NCBI RefSeq assembly: GCF_030345795.1
Contig: NZ_JAUALB010000001.1
Coordinates: 5,138,001-5,202,000 of the forward strand
Source: Micromonospora sp. WMMA1363
GTDB taxonomy: Bacteria; Actinomycetota; Actinomycetes; Mycobacteriales; Micromonosporaceae
DNA length: 64,000 nt
Reading direction: 5' to 3'
How positions within the stretch are numbered: position 1 is the stretch's first letter; every line of letters begins with the position of its first letter. A model generated the notes under the pieces. It was not told the DNA's origin and searched no databases. It was given only the letters and a program-made list of their open reading frames with translations. Positions 44,668 to 54,237 of this stretch are shown piece by piece. A program made the translations under genes and the position numbers.

Positions 44668-45594
44668 TTACCTGCTGCCGGCTGGCGCAGGGGTGGCGAT
44701 AGGTGGTTCGGCTGGTTGCCTCTGGTGGGTGTGCCAGGCGGTCTCGTACTCGTTCGGGCTGAGGTAGCCCAGTTCCTTCTGGATGCGGCGGGTGTTGTAC
44801 CAGCCGTCGATGTAGGCGAAGATCGCGTTCTCGGCCTCGTCGCGGGTCCGCCAGCTCGTGCGGTAGACGAGTTCGATCTTCAGCGTCGACCAGAAATTCT
44901 CCATCAGGGCGTTGTCGTAGCTGTCGCCGACGGAGCCCATCGAGGGCAGGATCCCGTTGTCCTGTAAGCGTTCCGCGAACCGGAACGATGTGTAGTTCGA
45001 CCCGCGATCTGAGTGGTGGATCAACTGGCCGTCGCGGACGTCGCGCGACCAGATGCCGTATTCGAGGGCGGCGAGGATCAGGTCGGTGTCGCAGCGGTTG
45101 GAGGTCTTCCAGCCGACGATTCGGCGGGAGAAGACGTCGCGGACCGCGGCGAGCCAGAACACGCCTTCGCCGCAGGGGATGCGGGTGGCGTCGGCGACCC
45201 AGAGCCGGTTCGGCCCGGTGGCGGTGAACTGCCGCCCGACAAGGTCCGGCGCCGGTGTGTGCCGTGGGTCCTGCCGCGTGGAGCCGCCGCGCCAGCCGCG
45301 GCGCAGGAACGCGCCCTGCCAGCCCTGCTGCGTCATCAGCCGCTCGACGCGTTTGCGACCCACGTAGATGCCGTCGCGGCGTAGCTGGCGGTGGACCCGG
45401 TCCGCGCCGTAGGTGCGCCCGGAGGTCTCCCAGATCTCGTGAATGTTGGAGATCAGGCCCAGGTCGACCACGTCGCGGTCGCAGGGCGCCTCGGCCTGCT
45501 TGACCCACGCGTAGTAGGTCGAAGCGCCGATGTTCAGGACCCGTAGCAGGAGCGCGACCGCGAACTGGTCACGGTGTTCATCAATGAACGTCAT
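44668..45594 (-). CDS. IS3-family transposase OrfB (DDE integrase)
   Basis: Catalytic transposase part of 308 residues. The N-terminal HTH_21-like segment (RTYGADRVHRQLRRDGIYVG) precedes an rve integrase core with all three acidic residues: Asp in WVADATRIP, Asp in IHHSDRGSNY and Glu in NALMENFWSTLK. The ATG overlaps the orfA stop as ATGA, so OrfB may be made by reinitiation or by the usual -1 frameshift as an OrfAB fusion. No lesion is seen. Confidence 0.95.
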   Translation of the reverse strand: MTFIDEHRDQFAVALLLRVLNIGASTYYAWVKQAEAPCDRDVVDLGLISNIHEIWETSGRTYGADRVHRQLRRDGIYVGRKRVERLMTQQGWQGAFLRRGWRGGSTRQDPRHTPAPDLVGRQFTATGPNRLWVADATRIPCGEGVFWLAAVRDVFSRRIVGWKTSNRCDTDLILAALEYGIWSRDVRDGQLIHHSDRGSNYTSFRFAERLQDNGILPSMGSVGDSYDNALMENFWSTLKIELVYRTSWRTRDEAENAIFAYIDGWYNTRRIQKELGYLSPNEYETAWHTHQRQPAEPPIATPAPAGSR

Positions 45595-45902
45595 GACCGT
45601 CGCCGGGTCGGGTCGAGCTCCGCCGCGAAATACGCGCTCGCCGCTTTCAGGATCTCGTTGGCCCGCCGCAGCTCGGTGACCTCCCTGCGCAGCCGGCGGT
45701 TCTCCTCGACCATCTCGCTGGTCGGCCGGTCGTGACGCTCACCCGTGTCAGCCTCGGCCTGACGGATCCAGTTCCTGAGCGCCTCGTGATGCACGCCGAG
45801 CTGCTCGGCCAAGCGCCGGATCACCGGCTTCGGGTCCGATTCGCGGTACAAGCGCACAGCGCGCTGACGGAGCTCATCGGGGTACTTCTTCGGTGCTGCC
45901 AC
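45591..45902 (-). CDS. IS3-family transposase OrfA
   Basis: DNA-binding part of 103 residues, with an HTH from MAAPKKYPDELRQRAVRLYR to GVHHEALRNWIRQAEAD and a leucine-zipper region (MVEENRRLRREVTELRRANE) for multimerisation. GTG at 45902 is chosen because GGGAGGAAG lies just upstream; the ATG at 45950 would lie within the terminal repeat. It overlaps orfB by four bases. Confidence 0.92.
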   Translation of the reverse strand: MAAPKKYPDELRQRAVRLYRESDPKPVIRRLAEQLGVHHEALRNWIRQAEADTGERHDRPTSEMVEENRRLRREVTELRRANEILKAASAYFAAELDPTRRRS

Positions 45903-48900
45903 GGATACTTCCTCCCCCACGGCCATCAGACCATGGTCAAGAAACTCCATGAAAGCGGGGGTGGCTCACGTGGCCCGCTGGGTCGTGCGGTGGCGGCTGG
46001 CATGTCGGCCGTGCTGGCCGTGACGATGGCCGACTGGGTGACGGCCGAGCCGGCGTCGGCGGCACCGGCGAATCCGCCGCGGCAGACGACGCCTGCCGGC
46101 CCGGCGGTGTTGGAACGCCCGGACGAGGCGGCGGCCCTGGTGACGGCGCGGTCGACAGGCAAGAAGGTCCGGATCAGCGGGATGACGTCGGAGACGTCGG
46201 AGTTCTGGGCTTTTCCGGATGGTCGGGTGGAGGCGGAGGTTCACCTCGGCCCGGTGCGGCTGCGGGACGAAAAGGCCGGCGGGTGGCGGCCGGTGGACTT
46301 CTCGCTCGTGCCGCAGGCCGATGGGTCGGTGGCGGCGAAAGCCCATCCGGCGGGCCTGCGGTTGTCCGGGCCCGCCGCTGCCGGTGAGCACGACCTGGTG
46401 ACGGTGGACGGTGACGGTGGGACGGTGTCGCTCGGGTGGTCCGGCCGGTTGCCTGCGCCGACGGTGGAGGGGACGAAGGCGACCTATGCCGAGGTGCGTC
46501 CCGGCGTGGACCTGGTGGTGGAGTCGACCCGTACCGGGTTCGAGCAGTTCCTGGTGGTGAAGAACCGGGCGGCGGTCGCCCACGTTCGCGACATCTCGTT
46601 GCCGCTGCGGGGCAAGGGGCTGACGCTCGCCGGCGACAAGCGCGGGGGATTCGAGGTCCGCAACGCGCGTGGTGCCGTCGTAGGTGTCTCGCCAGAGCCG
46701 CAGATGTGGGACGCCCAGGTCGATTCGCAGTCGGGTGAGCGGCTGCGGCGGGCGAAGGTCGCCAAACAGGTCGGTGCGGCGAAGGCCGGTCGGGTGGCGA
46801 TGACGTTGACGCCGGACGAGCGGTGGTTGACCGATCCGGAGACGGTGTTCCCGGTGACGATCGACCCGGCGGTCACGTTGAACCCGAACTTCGACGTTCG
46901 TGCAGTCGGACTACACGTCCGACCAGTCGGCGGCCACCGAGTTGAAGGTGGGCACCTTCGACGGTGGTGCGACGAAGGCGCGGTCGTTCGTGCGGTTCAC
47001 CGATCTGGACTGGTTGAAGGGCAAGCACGTCCAGGCGGCGACGATCTACCTGTGGAACTTCCACTCGTGGTCGTGTACGCCGCGGCAGTGGGAGACCTGG
47101 CAGACGTTGTACGTGAGCCCGGCGACGCGGTGGACGAGCCAGCCGGAGTGGCGCAAACGGCTGGGCTACACGTCGACGACGAAGGGCTACAGCTCATCCT
47201 GCGCGGACGGCTGGGTCAACTCGTCGGTGACCGGAGCGTTCGCCGACCACGCCAACGGTGCGACGTGCTGCACGGTGAACATCGGCCTGCGGGCGACGTC
47301 GGAGACCGACAACCTGGCGTGGAAGAAGTTCGACTCGATGGAGGGAGCACACGACCCCTACGTCACGTTGACCTACCAGACTCCGCCGACCGTGACGGCA
47401 CGGGCCACCGTTCCGTCCTCGCCGTGCGCGACCAACCCGAACACGCCGTACGTCAACACGAAGACGCCGCAGTTGCGGGCGCAGGTCAGCGACCCCGAGG
47501 GGTCACAGGTGAAGGCCGAGTTCGAGTGGCTGACCGGCGGTGGCACGCGCATCGGCAGCACGATCGTCGGGCCGGGCGCGTCGGGTTCCTGGCTGTCGGC
47601 TTCGGTGCCGGCCGGCGCGTTCAGCGAGGGTGGCACCTACTCTTGGCACGTGCGGGGCAACGACGGCCTGGTCAACGGGACGTGGAGCACCTACTGCGCC
47701 ATGATCGTCGACACGATCGCACCGTCAGCGATGCCGACGGTGTCCTCGTCGAACTACCCGGCGGGCGGCTGGGCGGGCGGGGCTGGCACGGCGGCGAGCT
47801 TCACGTTCGGTGCCTCCGGCGTCAGCGATGTGACCTCCTACCAGTACGGGCTGGATGCCAATCCGCCGAACCAGAGCGTGTCCGCGTCGGGCCTCGGTGG
47901 CGGGGCGTCGGTGTCGGTGCCGGTCAGCAACGATGGACCGCACACCCTGTACGTGCGGTCGGTCGACCGGGCGGGTAACCAGTCCGCGAGCAAGTCATAC
48001 CAGTTCAACGTCGGTTCGGCCGGAGTGACCGCGCCGAAGACGGGTGATGTGACCGCGGCCAAGACGGCGATCACCGCGGTCGCCTCGTCGGGGATCACCT
48101 CGGTGACCTACCAGTGGCGGCGTGGTGACGCCGACGCGTGGGTGAACATTCCCGCAACCGACGTGACGAAGGCCGTTGGCGGGGGCGCGGTGACCTGGCC
48201 GCTGGCCTCCAGCGGCGGTGGACAGTTCCAGAAGGTGAACTGGGACGTGGCCAAGACCCTCAACGACGCCGAAGCCGGCCCGGACCCGTTGGACGGGCCG
48301 GTGCAGCTGCGGGGATCGTTCAACGGCGGGGCGACGTCGAACCCGGTCACGATCACGTTCGACAAGAACAACGCGACGGCGGCGACGACGAGCGTGGGGC
48401 CGTGCACGGTCAACCTGATCACCGGTAACTGCACTCTGTCCGACTCGGACGTGTCGGTGGACTCGTACGGCTCGGACCTGACGGTGACCCGCTCCTTCAA
48501 CACCCGTCGGGCGGGCCAGACGGACACGGCGAACATGTTCGGTCCGGGCTGGGTCTCCGGCGTTGCCGTCGAGGAGGCCGACGCCCCGTACACGAGCCTG
48601 ACACGGACCGGGTCGCTGGCGCAGGTGGGGCTGCCCGAGGGCGACACGATCGGGTTCGCGAAGAAGGCGAACGTCACCGGTGGCGAGTCCTTCCACCCCG
48701 AGATCGGGATGGAGGACCTGAAGCTGACCTACACCACCAGCTCGGATTCGTACACGTTGACTGATCTGGACGGCAACACCGTCACGTTCACCCGCGTCTC
48801 CGGCTCCCCGGCCGGGTTGTACAACCCGACGGCGGTCACGGTGCCCGGATCGGGGCAGACCACCACGATCTCGTGGGAGTCAGCCATCGCTGGCGGGGCG

Positions 48901-51900
48901 ACGGTGGTGCGTCCGACCCGGATGCTGGCACCGGTGCCGGACGGGGTGAACTGCGCGACCATGACCCGTGGCTGCCGGGCGTTGACCTTCAGCTACGCCA
49001 CCGGCACCACCGCCACGGGCACCGCGGAGGCCGGCTGGGGAGATTACCTCGGCCGGGTCAAGGAGATCTCGTTCACCGCGTGGGACCCGGACCTGCCGAC
49101 CCCGGCGATGCGGACCCTGGTGCTGGCCCGCTACGCCTACGACAACGGCGGCCGACTCCGCGCCACCTGGGACCCACGGCTCGACTGGACCGACGGGAAC
49201 GGTGTCCATCACCTGCGGGACCGGTACTCCTACGACGCTGACGGCATCATCACCGCGGTGACCCCGACCGCGCAGGAACCGTGGCAGTTGTCCTACACCA
49301 CGCTGCCCGCCGACTCGGGCAAGGGCCGGTTCCGGGCGGCGACCCGCTCCGCGTTGAGCGCGGGCACGGCCACCACCACGGTGGTCTACCGGGTGCCCAC
49401 CTCCGGCACCGGAGCCCCGTACGACATGTCCGGGGCACAGACGGCCCGCTGGTACCAGAACGAACCACCCACGGACGCCGTCGCCGTCTTCCCGGCCACG
49501 CAGGTACCGAATGGTGACCAGGCCGCCGGCATGCTGCCGTCGTCGTACGAGCGGGCCACCGTCAGCTACCTCGACGCGAACGCTCGCGAGGTGAACACCG
49601 CGCAGCCCGGCGGGTCCATCTCCACCACCTGGTATGACCAGTGGGGCAACGTCACCCGCACCCTGACCGCCGGCAACCGCACGCTCGCCCTGACCGAGTC
49701 GGCGACGGACAGCGCCGACCAGGAGGCCGGCCTGGCCAGGGACCGGTCCACGCTGAACACGTACTCCCCGGACGGGCAGCGGCTGATGGACACGTGGGGG
49801 CCGGGGCACGATGTGACGCTCCCGGACGGGAGCGTGGTCCGCGGTCGGGCCTACACGGCCAACACCTACGACGAGGGCGCCCCCACCACAGGTGCCCCAT
49901 ACAACCTGGTGACCACCGAGGTGCGGCAGGTGCGGGTCTGGGACAGCACCACCGGCGGCTGGGTGGAACACGACCCGCGTACCACCAAGACCGAGTACGA
50001 CTGGACGCTGCGGCAGCCCACCGCGACGATCGCCGACCCCGCCGGGTTGGCGTACAAGACGCGCACCAGCTACGACCCGGTCACCGGCCTGGTGGCGGCG
50101 ACCACCAACCCGGCCGGCGGGGCCACCGACACCACCCCGTAGACCCGCAGGACCATCTACTACCGGGCGACGGCCGGTTCGGGGTACGCCGAGTGCGACC
50201 TGAAACCGGAGTGGGCGAACCTGCCGTGCCGGGTGCAGCCGGGCGGGCAGGCCGCCAGCGGGCCGGAGCTGCAGGCCACGGTGACCACCTACGACATGTT
50301 CAACCAGTCGCGGGTGGTGACGGAGAAGACCAGTGCCGGGACGCTGCGCACGACCACCACGACGTACGACGGCGCCGGTCGGGCGTACGAGACCAGCGTG
50401 GCGGCGTCGGGGCTGGGCACGGCGGTCCCGATCTCGCGGAACGTCTACGAGCCGGCGACCGGGCGGCTGCTGCGCGTGCAGTCGATGGTCGGCGGGCTGT
50501 CGACCGCGCAGGTGGTGACCGGCTACGACAGCCTGGGTCGGCAGACGTCCTACACCGACGCCGACGGGGTCACCTCCACCTCCACCTACGACCTGCTCGG
50601 TCGGGTGGCGACCAGCACCGACGGCAAGGCCACCCGGACGTACACCTACGACGGTGGCGCCGAGCGGCGGGGTCTGCTGACCTCGGTCGACGACTCGCAG
50701 GCCGGCACGTTCACCGGCAGCTACGACGCCGACGGGAGCCTGACCTCGGAGACGTGGCCGAACGGGGTGCGGGTCGCCACGGAGACCGACGAGACCGGTA
50801 CCCAGACCGGGCTGACCTACACGAAGCCGGGTTGCGGGTTGCCCGACTGCACCCTCTACACCGAGTCCGTCGGGGAGTCGGCGCACGGTCAGTGGCGGCA
50901 ACGGTCGTCGAGCCTGTCGGAGCAGAGCTACACCTACGACCGGGCGGGCCGGCTCACCTCGATCCGGGACACCATCGGCGGGCAGTGCACCACCCGGTCG
51001 TACGGGTTCAGCGCGTCGTCGAACCGGACCTCGGCGTCCGTGTACGGCCCGGGTACGGACGGTGCGTGCCAGACCGCGACGGCGGCATCGTCGCGGACGT
51101 GGACGTACGACACGGCCGACCGGGTGAACACCGCCGGCTACGTGTACGACGCGTTGGGCCGGACGACAACGGTGCCGGCGGTCGACACCGCCAACGCCGC
51201 TGGTGGGAACGTGACGGTCACGTACCACTCGACGAACCTGGTGAACACGATCACCCAGGGCGGCCGGACCACCGACTACGTGTTGGACGTGACCGGCGAG
51301 CGGATTCGGTCGTGGACGGACAACGCCAGCGGCAGCGTCGTGCAGTCGGTGCACCACTACGACGGGGGCGAGGACAGCCCGTCGTGGACGCAGGAGACAG
51401 CCGACCGGTTCACCCGGCCGGTGTCAGGCCTGTCGGCGATGGCGGGCATCTTCGACAGTGACAGCGGGCAGGTCGACTGGCAGCTCACCAACCTGCACGG
51501 CGACCTGGTCGCGGCCATCCACGGCGACGACGAGGGCCTGTCCCGCACCAGCGAGGCCGACGAGTACGGCACCCCACGCAACCCCGCCGACATCGGGACG
51601 CAGCGGTACGGCTGGCTCGGTGCCAAGCAGCGGGCGGCGGACACCCCGTCAGGCATCATCCTCATGGGCGTCCGCCTCTACAACACGGTCACCGGCCGCT
51701 TCCTCCAAACCGACCCCGTCTACGGCGGCAGCTGCAACGCCTACGAATACACCTGCGCCGACCCCGCAAACAAGTTCGATGTGGACGGCAAGAGGTGGTG
51801 CAGCAAGTGGCGTTGGAGTTGTCGGAAGTTCAAGAAGTACTACAACTCCAGCCGCAAGTACTACAGAGGGGCGAAGTCTGGCCTCAGGTGGCATTGGAGG

Positions 51901-52128
51901 TCTGGGGAATGCCAGCGGCTCCGCTGCATACACGGCAGTCCTCATTCCTACAAGCGACAGCGGCAAGGCTGGCGTCGTTACGAGAACTGGTATTGCTCGC
52001 GCGGTGCTCGTACCAGATTCTGGATCGGGGTAGTTGGCTTCGTCGCCGGCTTTTGGGCAGGCGGAGTACCAGTCGCCGGGCACATCGTCGGCATGGAAGG
52101 TAGATGTGCGTATCGGTGAGGAGGACTC

Positions 52129-52314
52129 TTGATTAAGCGACCGCATTTGTCGCGGAACCTCTTGATGGGCGTCGGCCTGTTGATCTGGCTTGTCCTTGGG
52201 GTGATGGCGCAGCTCAGTGTCATTTCCTGGGAACTCGCCACTTCTGTGGGGATCGTCCTCAGCCTGCTGCTTCTCGGCGTCTTCTATTTAGCCAAGATGA
52301 CCAAGAGTAGTTAG
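52129..52314 (+). CDS. Small two-helix membrane protein after RHS tip, candidate immunity protein
   Basis: Protein of 61 residues, MIKRPHLSRNLLMGVGLLIW then two hydrophobic helices (about 10-28 and 36-54) and a short MTKSS tail. The TTG at 52129 has GAGGAGGA at 52118-52125, overlapping the RHS stop, so the two are coupled. Small membrane proteins directly after RHS tips often act as immunity proteins; this is inferred from position. GC content is lower than in the RHS core. Twin hairpins follow. Confidence 0.65.
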   Translation: MIKRPHLSRNLLMGVGLLIWLVLGVMAQLSVISWELATSVGIVLSLLLLGVFYLAKMTKSS

Positions 52315-52323
52315 CGAACAGAT

Positions 52324-52360
52324 GGAGGGCTGCTGCCTCTCACTAAGACAGCAGCCCTCC
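52324..52360 (+). terminator. Terminator hairpin after the RHS/immunity pair
   Basis: ggagggctgctg at 52324-52335 pairs perfectly with cagcagccctcc at 52349-52360 around a 13-base loop, ten bases after the small membrane gene. Confidence 0.85.
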
Positions 52361-52381
52361 GGCCGTTGCGGAAGCGTGTGG

Positions 52382-52419
52382 CGCTGGGGGCCGAGGCCGC
52401 TCGGTCTCGGCCCCCAGCG
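52382..52419. terminator. Second hairpin downstream
   Basis: cgctgggggccgag at 52382-52395 pairs perfectly with ctcggcccccagcg at 52406-52419, loop 10, 21 bases after the first hairpin. It gives a double terminator or a block to transcription from the minus strand. Nothing else is seen in 52420-52575. Confidence 0.75.
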
Positions 52420-52590
52420 GGTTTCCTGGTCGGCCGGCGGCGACTGGGCAGCTCAGCCTGTTGGGGCCGTGGTTGCGGTAGCCGTTGGGGTTCTTGGCTC
52501 CTAGCGGACAATGACGTACTCTTCCGCTGCGACTGACGCCCCGCCCGCCACGTACGTTCGTCAGTCAACCGCCCGCCGTAACAAGCAGGG

Positions 52591-53074
52591 CTATTGCGTA
52601 GTCGGGTCGCCGCTGGTCACGATCGGTTTTCCGGTGGTCACGGCGTCGATGAGTTCGTGTGGGCGGTGGTTGGCGCGTCGGGTGGCTTCGGCGATGTTGG
52701 TAGCACCGTCAGTGTGGTGGTAGCCGATTGCGGTGTTACGGAGGGTGGCGAACACGGCGGGACCGTGGCCGGTCCGGGCCTGATGGGCATCCTCACGGAA
52801 CGTGACATCCCGCACGTAATGGAGGCGATTTTCGATATGCCATTTCAGAACGCGCCCAGGTGCCGAGATCGGCGGGTTGGGCCTGGCCGGCGGGTAGCGA
52901 GATGGTCAGGTACGCGGTTTCGCGGGTGGTCTTGCCCTTGATCGTGCGGGTCCGGGTGATCGGGACGGCCTGCTCGGCGTTCGGGAAGCCCAGCCCGCCC
53001 GGGGTCTGGACGGTCAGTGCTTTGACGGTGCGGGTCTCCTTACGGCCGCGACCGGTGTCGCGGGTCTGCGCACC
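52591..53074 (-). pseudogene. ISAs1 transposase, C-terminal part
   Basis: Reads LGAQTRDTGRGRKETRTVKA at the high end, then VPITRTRTIKGKTTRETAYL, and after a frameshift near 52850 KWHIENRLHYVRDVTFRED and RTGHGPAVFATLRNTAIGYH to a TAG at 52591. The conserved Glu-containing WHIENRLHYVRD block of the family is present. About 18 codons that should link it to the N-terminal part are missing. Non-functional. Confidence 0.92.
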
Positions 53075-54064
53075 GAGGTGATCTCAGCAACTTTGCGGTA
53101 GGTATTTGTATTCGACGTGGGTCAGGTGCAGAGCGGCGGCGACGATGTCGCCGATTCGGCGTGGGCTGGCGGTGGTGTGGCGAAGTGTTCTCCACCGTCC
53201 GATCAGGATCGCGAAGCCGCGTTCGCCCTGCCAGCGCAGGCCGCGTAGTAGCCGGTTGTAGGCGCGGTTGTCGGACGCGAGCCGGCTGCCGTCGGCGGGC
53301 TGTTTGATCGGGGTCTTGATGCCGTGGCCTGCGCTTTCGTAGCCGGAGTCGGCCAGCGTGGGAAGATCAAGCTCGGCTGCGGACCAGTTCAGCGCGGCGG
53401 TGATGCCCAACTCACGGGCGCAACTGGTGTCGTGCAGGTGCCCGGGTAGCGCCTCGGATGTTCAGATCGGCAGACCGTCGGGGCGCATGACCGCTTGAAT
53501 GTTCGCGCCGAAGTCGCGGTGCTTCCCGGAATACCAGGCGTCGATCACCTCGCCCTTCACCGACAAAGTGGTCTCGGTGAGCCGGTCACAGTCGAAGAGT
53601 TTCCCGTCCAGGATGACGTGCGACCAGCCGTCGTCGGCCACCCGCCGCAGAGCCGTGTGCAGATCCTGCGCCTGGGCCGTGAGCACGGCGATGCCCTCGT
53701 CGCGGTAGCGGTACGCGGTCGCCCGAGACACGCCGAACCCAGCGCCGAGCAAGGCCACGTCCTCGGCCTTACGGAACCAGACCAGCACCATCAACGCCTG
53801 GTAGAAGCAGGTCAACGCCCGCGTGCCGGTACGGGTTCCCCGAGCCCGGCGTTCGGCGGCAAGAAGCCGACCGAGGTGCTGCACAAGTTCCCTGGGGACG
53901 TCGACCATGGCACGATAGGCAATCACGTGGAGCCCTCTCGAAGACGCGGATCTGTCGCAAGGACGTGTCTATCGATGGCTCCACGCCTGTTTCCAAGACC
54001 GCCCGACTCGCTGCCTTCGCCCGTGTCGCACCAATCAACCCTTATGCGGTGCTGAGATCACCTC
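53075..54064 (-). mobile_element. IS5-type insertion sequence nested in ISAs1
   Basis: A 990-bp element bounded by perfect 15-bp inverted repeats, GAGGTGATCTCAGCA at 53075-53089 and its complement at 54050-54064. No clear target duplication flanks it, which fits a deletion at one side. It contains one transposase gene, now broken. Confidence 0.85.
53084..53926 (-). pseudogene. IS5-family transposase with a Trp-to-stop mutation
   Basis: Two parts in the same frame: 53926 down to a TGA at 53462-53464, ending AVMRPDGLPI, and then TSEALPGHLHDT continuing to YKYLPQSC. The family expects IWTSEALPGHLHD, so TGG became TGA. The whole is 280 codons with an HTH_Tnp_4-like N-terminus (FGVSRATAYRYRDEGI), ILDGKLFDCDRL and a terminal RTLRHTTASPRRIGDIV block. 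Otherwise intact. Confidence 0.9.
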
Positions 54065-54237
54065 TTGCGAACACGAACGTGGAAAGCGAGGCAGAGACGG
54101 ATGGCGGCCTCGTGGACTGCGGTGCTGTACGAGAGATGGAGGTTGTTTGGCCCTCCGGAGCCGGCGTGCGGAAGCAGGCTTCAAACCACCACGAGGGGCG
54201 TTGGCTGAAGACCGTCGTCCTGAGCGTCGTTGGAAAA

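Larger units (their letters stand above)
44638..45968 (-). mobile_element. IS3-family insertion sequence
   Basis: Element of 1331 bp with imperfect terminal inverted repeats at 44638-44661 (TGAGCTTCCCCCGCTTT) and 45945-45968 (TGAGCCACCCCCGCTTT on the minus strand), about 19 of 24 bases matching, and a 3-bp target duplication CGT at 44635-44637 and 45969-45971. It contains orfA and orfB in the IS3 arrangement and appears potentially active. It splits the N-terminal region of the RHS gene. Confidence 0.95.
44581..52119 (+). pseudogene. Giant secreted RHS/YD-repeat protein gene, broken by three lesions
   Basis: Restored, this would be one 2068-residue secreted polymorphic-toxin protein. A GTG at 44581 behind AAGGAGG encodes VRPGRTLWGSRSGIPRLSR and continues after the IS3 element at 45972 as GPLGRAVAAGMSAVLAVT, ending in a signal-peptidase-like PASAAP. 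A DNRLRE-like region follows near 46900, then YD repeats and the RHS core end GVRLYNTVTGRFLQTDPVYG. Lesions are the IS3 insertion, an apparent 2-nt loss near 46895 (GAC[AC]GTTC) and CAG to TAG at 50140-50142. The C-terminal 109 codons after KFDVDGK have lower GC than the core and look like an exchangeable toxin domain. Confidence 0.88.

Noticed and set aside
45732..45971. RHS protein starting within IS3
   Set aside because: The frame runs open through the IS3 end, but the signal peptide and ribosome site before the IS at 44581 fit the original start better.
48880..51357. 825-codon minus-strand frame opposite the RHS gene
   Set aside because: The translation is repetitive Gly/Arg/Val sequence without motifs, while the plus strand reads clear YD repeats.
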